Assembly (NCBI RefSeq): GCF_020623625.1
Contig: NC_060205.1
Coordinates: 551,501-615,500 of the forward strand
DNA from: Saccharomycodes ludwigii
Taxonomy: Eukaryota; Ascomycota; Saccharomycetes; Saccharomycodales; Saccharomycodaceae
Length of the DNA: 64,000 bases
Direction of reading: 5' to 3'
The translations under genes were made by a program, and so were the position numbers. This document shows, piece after piece, positions 36,995 to 48,064 of the stretch (positions are counted from its first letter, which is position 1; every line of letters begins with the position of its first letter). The notes beneath the pieces were generated by a model, which was not told where the DNA came from, searched no databases, and saw only the letters and a program-made list of their open reading frames with translations.

Positions 36995-37376
36995 GTCTCA
37001 TAAATGTGCTATTTTAGCCGTCACTTCCACATTGTAATCCTTCTTTACGATATATTTGTATATTACTATAATTAAGTTTAAATATTACTAATACTAATAC
37101 TAATACTAATACTAACACTAATACTAACACTAACACTAATACTAATACTAACACTAATACTAATACTAACACTAATACTAATACTAACACTAACACTAAC
37201 ATTAACACTAACACTAACACTAACACTAACACTAACACTAACACTAACACTAACACTAACACTAACACTAACACTAACACTAACACTAACACTAACACTA
37301 ACACTAACACTAACACAACCACCACCACAACCACTACCACTACACTACTATACAGATTTTAGCAATTATTTTTAAT
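36995..37376. other. Intergenic, convergent NOC3/MPP10
   Basis: Mostly the hexamer minisatellite (listed separately), followed by an ACC/CCA-rich patch. No gene. Confidence 0.7.
37087..37316. repeat. (CACTAA)n / (TACTAA)n hexamer minisatellite
   Basis: About 230 bp, close to 38 tandem copies of ACTAAC or ACTAAT. The first third mixes TACTAA and CACTAA units; the last part is nearly pure CACTAA (TTAGTG on the other strand). It lies between the 3' ends of NOC3 and MPP10. An open frame through it (Leu-Val repeats on the minus strand) is an artefact of the repeat. Confidence 0.95.
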
Positions 37377-39212
37377 TCAAAGTTTTAAATCATTTGTATT
37401 CTTAGTAAAAGATTTTTGGACATTGCCATGCACATCAGTTTTTTCACCCTTTTTATTGATAACTGTAACATTCTTGGCTTTGGATAACGTTTCAATAACG
37501 TTTTGTTTCTTAGTTTTCTTTGGTGGTTCTTTGGAATTAGTAGCAAATGATTTTGCCCTCTTTCTCTTAACAGCCCTACGCAATCTCCTCTTATCCTCCC
37601 TACTCAATTCCTCCTTAGACATTACGGTGCCATCCTTTAATGTAATTTCATTCGTATTTTGTGACTTCCCGACCTTGTATACTTCTTGAGGAGCTAATGT
37701 GGATGCAGAGGACAGAGTCAATGGCTGAGCATCTTCCATGGTAATGGCAGCAGTTTGCACTTTCACTTCCAAGGATTTTTCCACCGGTTTAGGAACAAAG
37801 TGTGCTGAAGATAAAGAATCCAATTTATACATTAAATCTTTGAACATATTGTTGATTTCATCGTGCGCCTTCTGCATTTCTTCTGTTATTTCTGTTTCTT
37901 CAGTAATTCCTTTATAATCGTCTTCGTAGATTTCAGCTAAGGATTTGGAAGATTTTTGGTCACTTAATTCTAGTAATGGTTTTGGATTAAATTTAGCAAC
38001 ATCTGTTAAGAGTCTTTTTGGCAAATCGTCAAAATTATATTCCTTGATTCTTCTCCTAATCATTTCCTCTAAAGATTCTGTTACTTCACTGGTAATTACA
38101 GGAACAGGTTTGGATGTCCTATCAAATTCTAAATCTTCGGCTAATAGCGCGTCGTCAGGTCTGTCTTTTGCCTTTACCTCACCCTTTAATGCCCACTTCT
38201 TTTCAGCTACAGCTTCTTTTTCTAACTGTGCTATTTGTCTTTGGATTTCAAGTTGTTGACGCTCAAAAGTTGTTAAATACTTACTATCCCTAGTATCTCC
38301 CTCTCCTTCGCCATCAGACGAGGCTGCTTTAGCGTCATCAAATAAATCTAACTTAACAGTATTCATAATATTGTCATATTCCTCTTCATCAAGGTCTTTC
38401 TCTTTCAAAGTGTCTAAAGTATCTTTTTTAGCTTGATTCTGTATTTTCCGGTTCTTTTTTTTGTTTTTGGTTGGTTCATCGAAAAAGTCATTGTAATATA
38501 ATGCTTCCTCGTCTTCATCAGAGGGCATGTCACCAAAGTAGTCAATATCCTCTTTTTCTTCTTCATCGTGGGTTTTGTTATTTCCAAAAATATCTTCACC
38601 TTTAGCTTCTGCATCTTCCATTTTTCTAGCAAAGTCTTCTGCATTGAAAAATTCATCGTCTTTACTATCCTCTTTATCCTCGTCTTCATTACTTTCATTT
38701 TTGTTTTTCTCGATAATACTCGAGATATCACGAGCATCTTGAAACTGATCTTCAGGAACACTACTATCACTGGTATTTTCATCAGAGTTGATCTCACTTA
38801 AACCGTTAGTTTTCTTTTCTTCTTCTTCTTCTTCTTCTTCTTCTTCCTCTTCCTCTTCCTCTTCCTCTTCCTCTTCCTCTTCCTCTTCCTCTTCCTCTTC
38901 CTCTTCCTCTTCCTCTTCTTCAGAAATACCCTCTTGCCTATCGAGTAATTTTTTTAAATCATTTATTTTTTCCAGTAATGAACTTTGAATATTATCCAAA
39001 ATGATTTTTGATTGCCACCAAACTTGATTGGCATCTAAACCATCAACGGTAACTTCATCCAAGGGCACCTTAACGGACAGTTGTGTCTTGTATAATTTGA
39101 TAGTCCTATCTAAATGCTCTTTTACATCGTTTATAGAAATATTGTTTTGCAAGTATTCTTTATTAAACAATGCAGTTGGATCAGCATTCAAAACTTCAAC
39201 TAGATGTGTCAT
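37377..39212 (-). CDS. MPP10: Mpp10, U3 snoRNP subunit
   Basis: 611 aa. Component of the SSU processome that organises U3 snoRNA with Imp3 and Imp4 for 18S rRNA processing. Near residue 50 the protein has DEVTVDGLDANQVWWQ, almost exactly as in S. cerevisiae Mpp10 (593 aa). Acidic central region with a run of about 35 Glu (about 98-132; DNA 38818-38922). The conserved Mpp10 core follows: DYFGDMPSDEDEEALYYNDFF, SKYLTTFERQQLEIQRQI, EKEAVAEKKWALKGEVKAK, RPDDALLAEDLEFDRTSKPVP and LTLSSASTLAPQEVYK. Basic C-terminal tail. In S. cerevisiae the gene adjoins AVT1 in the same relative orientation (YJR001W-YJR002W). Confidence 0.97.
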   Translation of the reverse strand: MTHLVEVLNADPTALFNKEYLQNNISINDVKEHLDRTIKLYKTQLSVKVPLDEVTVDGLDANQVWWQSKIILDNIQSSLLEKINDLKKLLDRQEGISEEEEEEEEEEEEEEEEEEEEEEEEEEEEEEEEEEEKKTNGLSEINSDENTSDSSVPEDQFQDARDISSIIEKNKNESNEDEDKEDSKDDEFFNAEDFARKMEDAEAKGEDIFGNNKTHDEEEKEDIDYFGDMPSDEDEEALYYNDFFDEPTKNKKKNRKIQNQAKKDTLDTLKEKDLDEEEYDNIMNTVKLDLFDDAKAASSDGEGEGDTRDSKYLTTFERQQLEIQRQIAQLEKEAVAEKKWALKGEVKAKDRPDDALLAEDLEFDRTSKPVPVITSEVTESLEEMIRRRIKEYNFDDLPKRLLTDVAKFNPKPLLELSDQKSSKSLAEIYEDDYKGITEETEITEEMQKAHDEINNMFKDLMYKLDSLSSAHFVPKPVEKSLEVKVQTAAITMEDAQPLTLSSASTLAPQEVYKVGKSQNTNEITLKDGTVMSKEELSREDKRRLRRAVKRKRAKSFATNSKEPPKKTKKQNVIETLSKAKNVTVINKKGEKTDVHGNVQKSFTKNTNDLKL

Positions 39213-39752
39213 GTTTCCTTCTATATAATATAGTAAAAAGAGACGAAAAAATATATAAAAAAAAAGAAGTTGTTTCTTACTTCAGATTTGCTCGGTAGTT
39301 TTTGTTTCCACTCGTAAGCTACTAAGTAATTTCAAAGGTAAGGTATTTTAATATAAATTGTAATAATGTATAAGTACTTTTTTTTTTTAATAAAAGAAAA
39401 AAAATATATATTTTTATTTTCATATTGCTTTAACGTTTCTTTTTTTCCTTTTTTTTTTTTTCTTTTTTTAATTCAGTTATTTATGTATATTTTTTTTTTC
39501 GCAAAAAAAAAAAAAAAAAAAAAAAAGCTAGATTGTCACATTTCGTAGAAAATGAAAAAAAAAAAAAAGAAACTTTGTGACAGACGTAAAATACGTGTGT
39601 CCTTGGGATTCAAGTCAAAGGAAGAATATTCTCAAAATACCTGTTGCCAGTAGTATTTGCTTATTAAAACAACACATTTAATCTTTAATGTTCATTCAAA
39701 GAATCTCTTCTTTAAAAAGAAAATTTTTCTTTAAATGGGCTAGCAACAAACT
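39213..39752. other. Intergenic, MPP10 5' flank / AVT1 3' flank
   Basis: T-rich tracts (39378-39500), an A run of about 23 (39505-39527), and a unique stretch at 39570-39700. No gene recognised. Confidence 0.5.
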
Positions 39753-41669
39753 TCAATGAAAGATTGCAGCACCAATACCTAAAACAGCCAGAACTGCACT
39801 GACCACAATAGTCACATGACAAGCAACTCTCTCCCATGGTTTAACTCTTTCCCTACATATCCTTAAATAAAACAGGCATGGTAAAATAAAACAAATCATA
39901 AAACATAATCCTGCACCAATAAATGCGATTAGTTTATCGAATGCTGGTAGTTGAATGGAAACTAACAAAAAAATAAGGTTCACCATAAGCTTATTAAATC
40001 CGCCCAAGAACAAAGCACCGTAGTATTTAAAAGTCCCCCTTTCAAAGTCAAGCTGAACGTTATGAATACCCATCAATCTATCCAATATAGATACGATTGG
40101 CATGGCGTTCAAGGGAGTTTTGGCAATAGGAATTATAGCCATCAAAGCAGAAATTAAAAAGTAAACAAAATTAGGGTACCCTTGAGTCAACAACACACTC
40201 TTAGTAACTTCGTCCATGACGCTGGAGCCAAACATTAAAAACCCAAGAATGGCAGTCCCAATATCAGTTACAGATGTTATTGAATAGGTAGTTTTCAAAC
40301 AGTCCTTAAATTTTTCAGGATGTCTCATGTCTGTTTTCAAATTGGGAAAGATCGCATGGCCACCCCAACAAGCCGACAACAATCCGATGGATAAACAAAA
40401 GTCATTAAATGATTTAGGAAATAAGTGTGTTGGCATTGGGTTTATTAAAGATCCTGGCGATGTAGACTTGTAAAGACCACTTAAAAAGATAACAACAACA
40501 GTCCCAGTTGTGGATATTATTCCCAACAGTGAAACATTGGATAAAACACTTAACGGAACAAAACTCTGAGGAGCAATAATTAAAAACCCAATAAGCTTGA
40601 AAAATGTCACTGAGTATTGAGGGAAAAGAGCATTGAGCGAGTCACCAAATAAAATAAACAAGGAAACACCACTGCCCATCAAGTCAAAAGTAAACAACAA
40701 GGAAATTAACGCACGACCCTTAGCACCAAAAGCAGCATATCCTAAATCACCGTACGAAATTAATGTTGGATCAGTGTCTAAACATCTGGACAACAATTCT
40801 GCGGTACAAAAAGTGGCGATTGCAAACAGAAATAACAATGGAATACCAACAACCCACCCGGCATATTTCATACCTAGTGGCAAGGCCAACAAGCCAATTC
40901 CGATTAAAACATTAACAGAATTGAAAACGGTTTGAGGCGCAGTGGACTGCCCTGCCAACACAGTAACAACGTTTCCGTTCTTGGTTTCTACCTTTTTTAA
41001 AACAATAGAGTTACTGTCAAATGGAACAGTGTTAGTAGAACTGGCATTAGCAGCAATCCCGTTCAAATAACCAACATGACTTGTACCGGAAACAGACGGT
41101 GATAAACTTGAAACCGCAGAATCGCGATCATCAAAAACTGTTTGATTGCCCGAATGTGATAATAAATCAGAAATCGAAGCTTGGTTCTGCAATAAAGTCC
41201 TGTTGTTGGTTGCACCATTCAAATTGCTGTTGCTTAAAGCCAATGATAATCTTCTACCATGTGCACTTGGAGCTAGTGTGTTTGGGTCATATAGTTCATC
41301 ATAACCATCTTTGAAAAAGGATCTTTCTTTATCGTGATGTAGTTCAACCGATTTAAAAGAATTGGCTCTTTTGAAAGAAGAAGCAAATCTACTCAAAGAA
41401 TTCGGTCCCTTAAATGAACCAAAAGGTTGATCAAAAATAGAGCCACGTCTGCTTATGTGAATGCCATTATTGCCGTTGTTATTCTTTCTTATTTCTATTG
41501 AACCATAAGTGGCATTATTATTGTTATCGGATGCATTTGGATTTGATGAGTTCTCGTTGGTATTCGAAACAACAGAGATCGGAATCGAGATATAATGAAT
41601 ACCGTTGTTATTGTTTTGAGTTGACGATATTGGGTCTGTTTGTTGCCCTTCGATGTCTCTACCAGTCAT
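39753..41669 (-). CDS. AVT1: Avt1, vacuolar amino acid transporter
   Basis: 638 aa member of the AAAP family. S. cerevisiae Avt1 (602 aa) takes neutral amino acids into the vacuole in exchange for protons. The first ~230 residues are a soluble Asn/Ser-rich tail ([22 protein letters not shown] recalls phosphorylation or trafficking signals; here given as two adjacent stretches). The transport core begins at [20 protein letters not shown] (about residue 247), the AAAP substrate-site helix, followed by about ten further membrane helices including [38 protein letters not shown] and [18 protein letters not shown]. First right-arm gene at CEN10 in S. cerevisiae, which helps locate the centromere here. 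Confidence 0.95.
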   Translation of the reverse strand: MTGRDIEGQQTDPISSTQNNNNGIHYISIPISVVSNTNENSSNPNASDNNNNATYGSIEIRKNNNGNNGIHISRRGSIFDQPFGSFKGPNSLSRFASSFKRANSFKSVELHHDKERSFFKDGYDELYDPNTLAPSAHGRRLSLALSNSNLNGATNNRTLLQNQASISDLLSHSGNQTVFDDRDSAVSSLSPSVSGTSHVGYLNGIAANASSTNTVPFDSNSIVLKKVETKNGNVVTVLAGQSTAPQTVFNSVNVLIGIGLLALPLGMKYAGWVVGIPLLFLFAIATFCTAELLSRCLDTDPTLISYGDLGYAAFGAKGRALISLLFTFDLMGSGVSLFILFGDSLNALFPQYSVTFFKLIGFLIIAPQSFVPLSVLSNVSLLGIISTTGTVVVIFLSGLYKSTSPGSLINPMPTHLFPKSFNDFCLSIGLLSACWGGHAIFPNLKTDMRHPEKFKDCLKTTYSITSVTDIGTAILGFLMFGSSVMDEVTKSVLLTQGYPNFVYFLISALMAIIPIAKTPLNAMPIVSILDRLMGIHNVQLDFERGTFKYYGALFLGGFNKLMVNLIFLLVSIQLPAFDKLIAFIGAGLCFMICFILPCLFYLRICRERVKPWERVACHVTIVVSAVLAVLGIGAAIFH

Positions 41670-42713
41670 TTATAGTGATCAAGAGAAAGTGTGAAGTTGT
41701 TGGAAAGTGTAAATTACTTTTCTTGTCTTTGCTTTTCCAAAAAAAAAAAAAAGAAAAAAAAAAAGGAACTATAGATATGTATGTGTTACTTAATGCTGTT
41801 TTAATTATTATTATATTTTTTTTTTTTTGTTTTTTTTTTTCAACTTGTGTATATTTTTTATAAGGAATTGCCAAAAATGAAGTATATAAATGGTTAAAAG
41901 TGCAAATACGTCCAAAAATCGATAGTATGTATTAGATTTTAGTTAAACGGATAAACAAAGGGAGAAGAAGCGAGCAACCACGAAGCGTTATTTTGATTGT
42001 TTTTTTTTTGTTTTGTTTTGTTTTTTTTCTTTAATTGGTATTTCTGCTCTATGATTATATTGAAAGGGAAAAAGGAGAGAAAGAAAGAAAGATAGAAATA
42101 TGGCCTAACTCTGGCTAACAACTTGCAAGTTTTAATCAAAGAAATTTTTTAAAAATAAAAAATAAAAAAAAAAAGGTTATTTCGTTATCTATTTTTGTTT
42201 TATTTGTTTTTTTTTTTTTTAAAGTAATAGAGCAAAAAAAATACAACAGCATGTGCTCATTATAATCTTGAATGTTATAACAATCGATCTATTATTTTGT
42301 ACAAACTTTTCTCAGTTCAAATACAATGTTGATAAAAAAAAAAAAAAAAAAAATCAGAATAAATAATAGTTAAGATAAGTACAGAAAGAAGGGTGTCTCA
42401 TACTGTCAAAGAAGAAAAAAAAAACAACAACAACAACAACAACAACAATAACAAGATTTCCATTCTATCTTTTTCTTTTTTTTTTCTTTTTTTTTAATGT
42501 ATTTTATATCAACTAGAAATATATCCTTTGAATCACCCTTGCCACCATCAAAGTGATGGCTTTTGAAATAATATTTATTTATACAGTTAGCTCTTTCCCA
42601 AGTAAACATACACATACGTGTATATATTTATATAGAAAAAATAAAAAATAAAAAATAAAATAAAAAAAGCAGACTCATCACAAATTTTTTTTTTCTTTTT
42701 TCCTCCATTTCAT
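41670..42713. other. Intergenic, AVT1 5' flank / SGN1 3' flank
   Basis: 1.04 kb of AT-rich DNA with A and T homopolymers (41739-41764, 41816-41840, 42211-42222, 42335-42352), a CAA repeat at 42424-42446 and AAAAAT repeats near 42637-42668. Nothing coding, no tRNA boxes. Confidence 0.5.
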
Positions 42714-43418
42714 CTAATATGGTGAAAATCTTCCTCTACTAGAACCACCCCTACCACCTCTGAAACCACCCCTGAAACCACCTCTGAAACCACCTCTGCC
42801 GCCTCTACCACCCCTGAAACCGCCACGTTTCATACCAGGTATATTTGTTCTTTTAGAATTAATTTTTAGTTGACGGCCTTTGAATTCGTATCCATCTAAA
42901 TCTAAAGCTTTGGCCACATCTAAAGGATCTCCAAATTCTACATAAGCATAACCCTTAGGCTGCCCAGTCACTTTATTTGTTAATATGGTAACCCTCTGCA
43001 CAACACTAACTTTTTCTTTAAACAACTGTTGTAATTCTTCCGGTGTGGTACTATAATCTACATTTCCGACATAAACTGATCTGGAATCAACTTGCTCTTT
43101 TGCAGCATAGTCAATTACAGGTTGAGAAGAAGGAGAAGCAACAGTATGGCCAATGACACCTGAGCTAGTTGGAGTCAGGACACCTACAGTGCCCACAGAA
43201 CCATTACTATTTCCGTCGTTGTTGTGTATCACTGGCACAGAGTCGTGTTGTAGACTGGGTACTGTTGTCCCAATTATGATACCGGAAGCTTGATGGGCAT
43301 TTTGTTTTTCTAGGTTGGCTATGTCTTGTTGTAATTGTAACAACTTTGCTGTTTCTTCAGCGATGGTACTTGTACGAGTCTCACTATTGCTTAAAAGTTG
43401 GCTTTGTTCTTCGGACAT
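42714..43418 (-). CDS. SGN1: Sgn1/PABPN1-type RNA-binding protein
   Basis: 234 aa with one RRM: RNP2 VYVGNV at 115-120 and RNP1 KGYAYVEF at 155-162. A short Leu/Gln coiled coil (20-40) precedes it and an RGG/GGF tail follows (199-229). This coiled coil-RRM-RG architecture is that of nuclear poly(A)-binding proteins (PABPN1/Pab2). S. cerevisiae Sgn1 (250 aa) is the closest relative there and works with poly(A) RNA and translation factors; the segment RTNIPG after the RRM is shared. The Arg-Gly tail could be a methylation target. In S. cerevisiae it is the first right-arm gene beside CEN9, so it is centromere-linked in both species, though on a different chromosome. Confidence 0.82.
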   Translation of the reverse strand: MSEEQSQLLSNSETRTSTIAEETAKLLQLQQDIANLEKQNAHQASGIIIGTTVPSLQHDSVPVIHNNDGNSNGSVGTVGVLTPTSSGVIGHTVASPSSQPVIDYAAKEQVDSRSVYVGNVDYSTTPEELQQLFKEKVSVVQRVTILTNKVTGQPKGYAYVEFGDPLDVAKALDLDGYEFKGRQLKINSKRTNIPGMKRGGFRGGRGGRGGFRGGFRGGFRGGRGGSSRGRFSPY

Positions 43419-44048
43419 AGTTTGAGTATCAAAATTTTGCTGCCTTACAAGTGTATGCCTCTTTTTTTTCCCCTTTTTACTTTTTTCTTTTTTTTTTATT
43501 CATTAAACATTATAATTACGATGGGGAAAAAAAAAAAAAAAAAGATAACCAACATTACAAAATTAAACAAATGTAAGCAAGCTTAGAAAAAGGGAAAAAA
43601 ATAAAAATGAGAAAGAGAAATCCCAGGAATAAAAATAAAAATAAAAATAAAAAAATAAAAAATTATATTACGGAAAAAATGAAAAAAAAAAAAAAAAAAA
43701 ATATTGTAATGATTTTTAATTTCTTTTTATTTTTTTTTTTATTAAAAAAACATAATGTCCGAATTGAAGCTAATACGAATATTTTAAGTGCACATTCTTT
43801 TTTGTTTAACAATGAAAATCAACAAGTTTTAAATAATACATTAAAAAAATTCAATTGATTTATAGCATTCTCCCACTTGTGTTATATTTTAGTATTAAAA
43901 ATAGTAAAAAAAAAAAAGGATAATTAATATAAACTTTTAATATTTTAACGGATCATATTAAATCGTCTACCATTTTATTCCTAGATATTCTTTTAAAGAC
44001 CAAACCTCATAAGATTGCCCAGGTAAAAGAAAAAAAAATAACCTCAGA
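43419..44048. promoter_or_regulatory. Divergent promoter SGN1 / YLR001C homologue
   Basis: A-rich tracts (43527-43542, 43625-43665 with an AATAAA repeat, 43681-43700), T-rich 43720-43740, then AT-rich unique DNA. No gene or recognised factor site. Confidence 0.4.
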
Positions 44049-46907
44049 ATGGGATTTAAATCTTTTAAATTCTTTCTCCAAAAGTTTTTTGTTTTACAAT
44101 TATTATTTTTGTTGGCCAAATGTAAAATTGATAATACCGATCCACAGGAACCACCTGAATTCACAACTGTAATAGATTTACTTTCCCAAAATGTTATGTT
44201 TTCTCGATTTTTATTACAAGTTCAACGTCACGGATATATAGATTATTTAAATGGGTTAGACAATTTTACCTTATTGGCACCAATAAACTCTGCCTTTACC
44301 TATTCAAACTATGAGGATGACTTCGAATTTGATATCGATGAATATATAGTATATAACAATGTTATAAAAGTGGATGAAAATTATAACAGAAACGAATCCT
44401 TTTTAATTAAATCCGGTGTTAAAATTCCGTTCATTTGGAACCATTTCTATCAGCAAGAAGCAGATAAGTTGCAAATCCAATTATACAGATCGTCCATTAC
44501 TGATAAAATTCGTGTTTTGGATTTTAATTACATTCCTACTTTGCAAAATGCAAGTATGCACTCAATAGACAAATTGTTACCTTTAATGCATCCCCCAACT
44601 TTACCACAACTTCTTGAAACTTATTCACTAGAAAACCATGGAAATATTAGCTTTATAAAAAAATTTGTTAATGACAGCAAAGAAACTTTTTCTGAGCTAT
44701 TAAACGATACCACCCTATTGGTACCTTCTGATAAAACTCTAAATAAACAGTTTAAAGATATTGAAGTAAACTATCTTTTGTTAGACGAGAAGGATATTTC
44801 AAATCCTTCGTCGGGTTTGGTTTTAAAAGCTGATAGAATAAAGCTACTGGAAAACCTAAACATACTTGGGATGCATGTTGGCCTTTGTAATGTGGATGAG
44901 AAAAAAGAAACAACTGTCAAATTTTTAAATGGGAAAAGCGGTAAAATAACGTTTAATGCTTTCCAAAATATTATTATAAATGACGACATGTTTTCAAGTT
45001 CAGGGCCTCAAATTACATTTTCTAGCCCCGAGGTAAATGAAATAACGAGCGAAAACGTAGTCTATTTTTTTGATGACATGAGCGACTTGTCATATAATAT
45101 AACTTTTAATACAGAGAAATATTTGTTAAGTTTGAACGCCTTTGAGTTTATCAATGAACTCTACATTAGACATTTGGAATGTTTAATTAACGACCAATCC
45201 TTCAACAGAAATATTACTTTATTTGTTTCTGTTCCCCAAATGAATAAGGGTCTTGCTAACGATGACTACTTAATCAATTCGGGTGCAAAGGCATCGTCAG
45301 GCGGATTCACTAAACACCAGTTGATCTACCATTTTTTGGAAGATACTATTTGGTTGAATGAAACATTCCATTCTGACAACTCTCTATTGATGCGAAGTGC
45401 AAGACTTGTTAATTCTATGTTCTGCGACAATAATGCTTTGATGGGTGGTAATTGTCAAAAACTAAAACTTTCCAAACTTTCAAATAACAATAACGATGAT
45501 AATAACGCTATATATCGTGTTAATAATAAAGCCCAAGTTATAAATAACACTCCTTTACAGGTAGGAAGTACTTTGATATATTTGGTAGACAACGATTTTT
45601 CATTGCCAGGTAATATTATTCAGTCCGTCAGCTCTTTTTTCCATTGTTCCAAATCTTTGTTGTTCTTAGACCAATTAAATTTACTGGATTTGAAACCTAA
45701 TAAGCACGGCTATACAATTTTTTTACCTTGCTATGATTCATGGGATGATTTGGAGTTGAATTTGGATTACATCAAAAGTAATGTCACTGCACTAAGTATG
45801 GTTATGAAAAATTATATTTTTGAAGGTTTGTTCTACTCTGATACTGAATTGAAAAACTACACTTTTAAAAATCTGTTGGGGGGAAATGTTCAATTAAATG
45901 TGGACAGCTGTAACGAAGACACAGTGGATATTTCTATCAGCTCAATCAATACCAATGGCGGCAACTTAACTATTGGTAAGAACAGAGATATTATTTTCGA
46001 ACAAGGTGTGGTTCATCCCTTAGATAAGCTTTATTTCCCATTAGACTTGGATATCACATTGAGTGCTTTGATCAAGACCACAGGATCTAGTGAGTATTTG
46101 CTGTTTTTTGAAAAATTTCCAAACTTGAATGTTATATTTGAACATAACTTGCCAAATTCCATATTAGTTCCAACTGAAAGCTCGTTGCTATTGGACGGTG
46201 ATGAAATGTCGTTAAACTCTAGCCGCTTAGAAGATACGCTAAAGATGCATATCATTTCTACCAATTCAACCGCAAGCATTTTGAATTGTGGTCGAGACAT
46301 AATGACTGAATACGGCGAAGAATTGGTATGTAAGGAAGTGTCACCAGGCAACTATTTTATAAAGTTGAAGAATTCGGTGGCTGACAAAGAGGTAAGAGTT
46401 TTGAAGAAGGGTTGTTCCACTAATAACAACACATCCTGTATATTTGTTATAGATCGGCCACTTTCATTAAATTGGTTAAATAAAGAAAAGCCCTATCATT
46501 TGCACTTACCTTATATTTCATTTGCCATGGGTATAATTATTGGAATTTTTGGCTTGGTTTTCATATATTTCCTGATCATGCATGAAGTTTCAAAAAGGAG
46601 CACCTATTCATCCTTGACTCCTATTTTATCGCCATCATCGTCTCACCTGAATACTGAGCCTTCTTTATCAAATGTACAAACTGGAAACAGCGAAATTGAT
46701 AATGAAGGTGAAAATGCAAATTTAAGGACACCTTTACTTCAAGCACACTTGGCAAGAAGGCCATCGTCTTCGAATAGTAATTACCAAAGCATGATAAACT
46801 CCGAAAGAAACCAGGGGTTTGAAAATCATTACTCCCAAAATTCTTTATCTAATCCGATCGAAGTTAGAAAAAAAAGATCTGTTATTGACAGTACTGGTAA
46901 TGTGTAA
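44049..46907 (+). CDS. Fasciclin-domain membrane protein (YLR001C homologue)
   Basis: 952 aa type I membrane protein. An N-terminal signal sequence of about 25 residues (KFFVLQLLFLLAKC) leads into a large lumenal part with several FAS1-like repeats: FTTVIDLLSQNVMFSRFLL with NFTLLAPINSAF, ETFSELLNDTTLLVPSDKT, LNKHGYTIFLPCYDSWDD-like and HPLDKLYFPLDLDITLSALI. There are many N-glycosylation sequons and paired Cys. A single transmembrane helix lies around residues 823-845 (ISFAMGIIIGIFGLVFIYFL), followed by a Ser/Asn-rich cytosolic tail of about 105 residues. S. cerevisiae YLR001C (861 aa, unknown role) has the same plan and is the first right-arm gene at CEN12. Function unknown; adhesion or vacuolar/lipid-linked roles are guesses. 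Confidence 0.85.
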   Translation: MGFKSFKFFLQKFFVLQLLFLLAKCKIDNTDPQEPPEFTTVIDLLSQNVMFSRFLLQVQRHGYIDYLNGLDNFTLLAPINSAFTYSNYEDDFEFDIDEYIVYNNVIKVDENYNRNESFLIKSGVKIPFIWNHFYQQEADKLQIQLYRSSITDKIRVLDFNYIPTLQNASMHSIDKLLPLMHPPTLPQLLETYSLENHGNISFIKKFVNDSKETFSELLNDTTLLVPSDKTLNKQFKDIEVNYLLLDEKDISNPSSGLVLKADRIKLLENLNILGMHVGLCNVDEKKETTVKFLNGKSGKITFNAFQNIIINDDMFSSSGPQITFSSPEVNEITSENVVYFFDDMSDLSYNITFNTEKYLLSLNAFEFINELYIRHLECLINDQSFNRNITLFVSVPQMNKGLANDDYLINSGAKASSGGFTKHQLIYHFLEDTIWLNETFHSDNSLLMRSARLVNSMFCDNNALMGGNCQKLKLSKLSNNNNDDNNAIYRVNNKAQVINNTPLQVGSTLIYLVDNDFSLPGNIIQSVSSFFHCSKSLLFLDQLNLLDLKPNKHGYTIFLPCYDSWDDLELNLDYIKSNVTALSMVMKNYIFEGLFYSDTELKNYTFKNLLGGNVQLNVDSCNEDTVDISISSINTNGGNLTIGKNRDIIFEQGVVHPLDKLYFPLDLDITLSALIKTTGSSEYLLFFEKFPNLNVIFEHNLPNSILVPTESSLLLDGDEMSLNSSRLEDTLKMHIISTNSTASILNCGRDIMTEYGEELVCKEVSPGNYFIKLKNSVADKEVRVLKKGCSTNNNTSCIFVIDRPLSLNWLNKEKPYHLHLPYISFAMGIIIGIFGLVFIYFLIMHEVSKRSTYSSLTPILSPSSSHLNTEPSLSNVQTGNSEIDNEGENANLRTPLLQAHLARRPSSSNSNYQSMINSERNQGFENHYSQNSLSNPIEVRKKRSVIDSTGNV

Positions 46908-47522
46908 GAGTAAGTTTTGTTTATTTGTTTTGCTTACTAAAACAATTATAAATATTATACATGTATTTGCTAGTATTAAGCGAGTAATTATTAAATCAAT
47001 ATATTATTGTATGTGCATTTTTCTTTTTTTACCCCATTTAACTGTTAAATGGGAGAGTATTCTGACTAAACTGATTGCGTCCGTGCAACCATTTCTTGCT
47101 AATTTATTAAAATGATTGAAAAATCATTTTTAATTGACTTTTATAAATGTATTACAATTTTACTCTTATTTTTGACAATGTTTCTTATTTATTGTTATTT
47201 AAGGATAAAATTTTCAGTTGAAAAAAAGAATATAATTGAGTTATACGGGCAAGCAAATTAAGTTTTATAAAGACATTTTACCTATTCTTGTGTTACTGTC
47301 TTCTTAGATCCAATATACAACCAAATTCAGATTGGGAACTAAGGGACTAGCAATATCGGTAGATTCTATATGCTCTTTTTTTTATTTTATTTTATTTTAT
47401 TTTATTTTATTTTAATTTATTTGTTATTAGAAGAAAAGAATAACTGTAAAAATAGTTTATGCAAAACGTTAGTAGCTACGGATGTTTGATTATAGTGGTT
47501 GTTTTCAATTGCTTAATATATT

Positions 47523-47555
<33 letters not shown>

Positions 47556-47689
47556 TTTCTCTAAGCTGATTATAACTCATTAAAAAATCAATACATTGGT
47601 GAAAAAAAAATTCAATCTATACCACCTTTCCTTACAAATCACTTGAGGTAATCATTAAACAAAACACATCACATAAATACTCTATTTAG
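46908..47689. other. Intergenic, YLR001C homologue to SHG1
   Basis: AT-rich DNA with a TTTTA pentamer repeat (about 47380-47414) and an A run of about 28 (47525-47553). It lies inside the interval where the centromere is expected, but I see no CDEI/CDEIII-like motifs nor an AT tract as extreme as that at 49782-49961. Confidence 0.45.
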
Positions 47690-48064
47690 ATGGAAAACAA
47701 CACAATTAAAGACTCAACACCGGAGAAAATTGCAACAAACTTTAAGAAGAAAGGTTATTTTGATAATATCAAAAAGGAAATAATCAATAATCATAAAAGC
47801 ATATCGGGCAACCAAACTATACAGGAATATATTACAGAATCTGTAACTAAATTTGTTCAAGATATGGTGTACAAAGATCATTCCTTACTATTTAAAAACA
47901 ACAAAGCAACATCGATGTCATTAATAGAATCAAAGTATTTCAAAGCAAACAAACCAAACATAGATGAGCTTATAAAGACTACGATCACTGACAATTCGGA
48001 AGTTAAAAAAATAATAGAAGCACAGCTTCAAGAGCTTGTAGAGTTTTCGGATCCTAGTAAATAA
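47690..48064 (+). CDS. SHG1: Shg1, COMPASS (Set1) subunit
   Basis: 124 aa. A short protein with the BOD1/SHG1 domain: FKKKGYFDNIKKEIINNHKS near residue 18, then helices IQEYITESVTKFVQDMV. S. cerevisiae Shg1 (142 aa) is a peripheral subunit of the Set1 histone H3K4 methyltransferase complex. The gene is convergent with POP4 and the two coding regions overlap by 37 bp. The same neighbour pair in the same convergent arrangement exists in S. cerevisiae (YBR257W-YBR258C), which supports this otherwise short match. Confidence 0.85.
   Translation: MENNTIKDSTPEKIATNFKKKGYFDNIKKEIINNHKSISGNQTIQEYITESVTKFVQDMVYKDHSLLFKNNKATSMSLIESKYFKANKPNIDELIKTTITDNSEVKKIIEAQLQELVEFSDPSK

Noticed and set aside
37014-37340. 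Leu-Val repeat protein frame
   Set aside because: It is the ACTAAC minisatellite read on the minus strand. No start context or conserved part.
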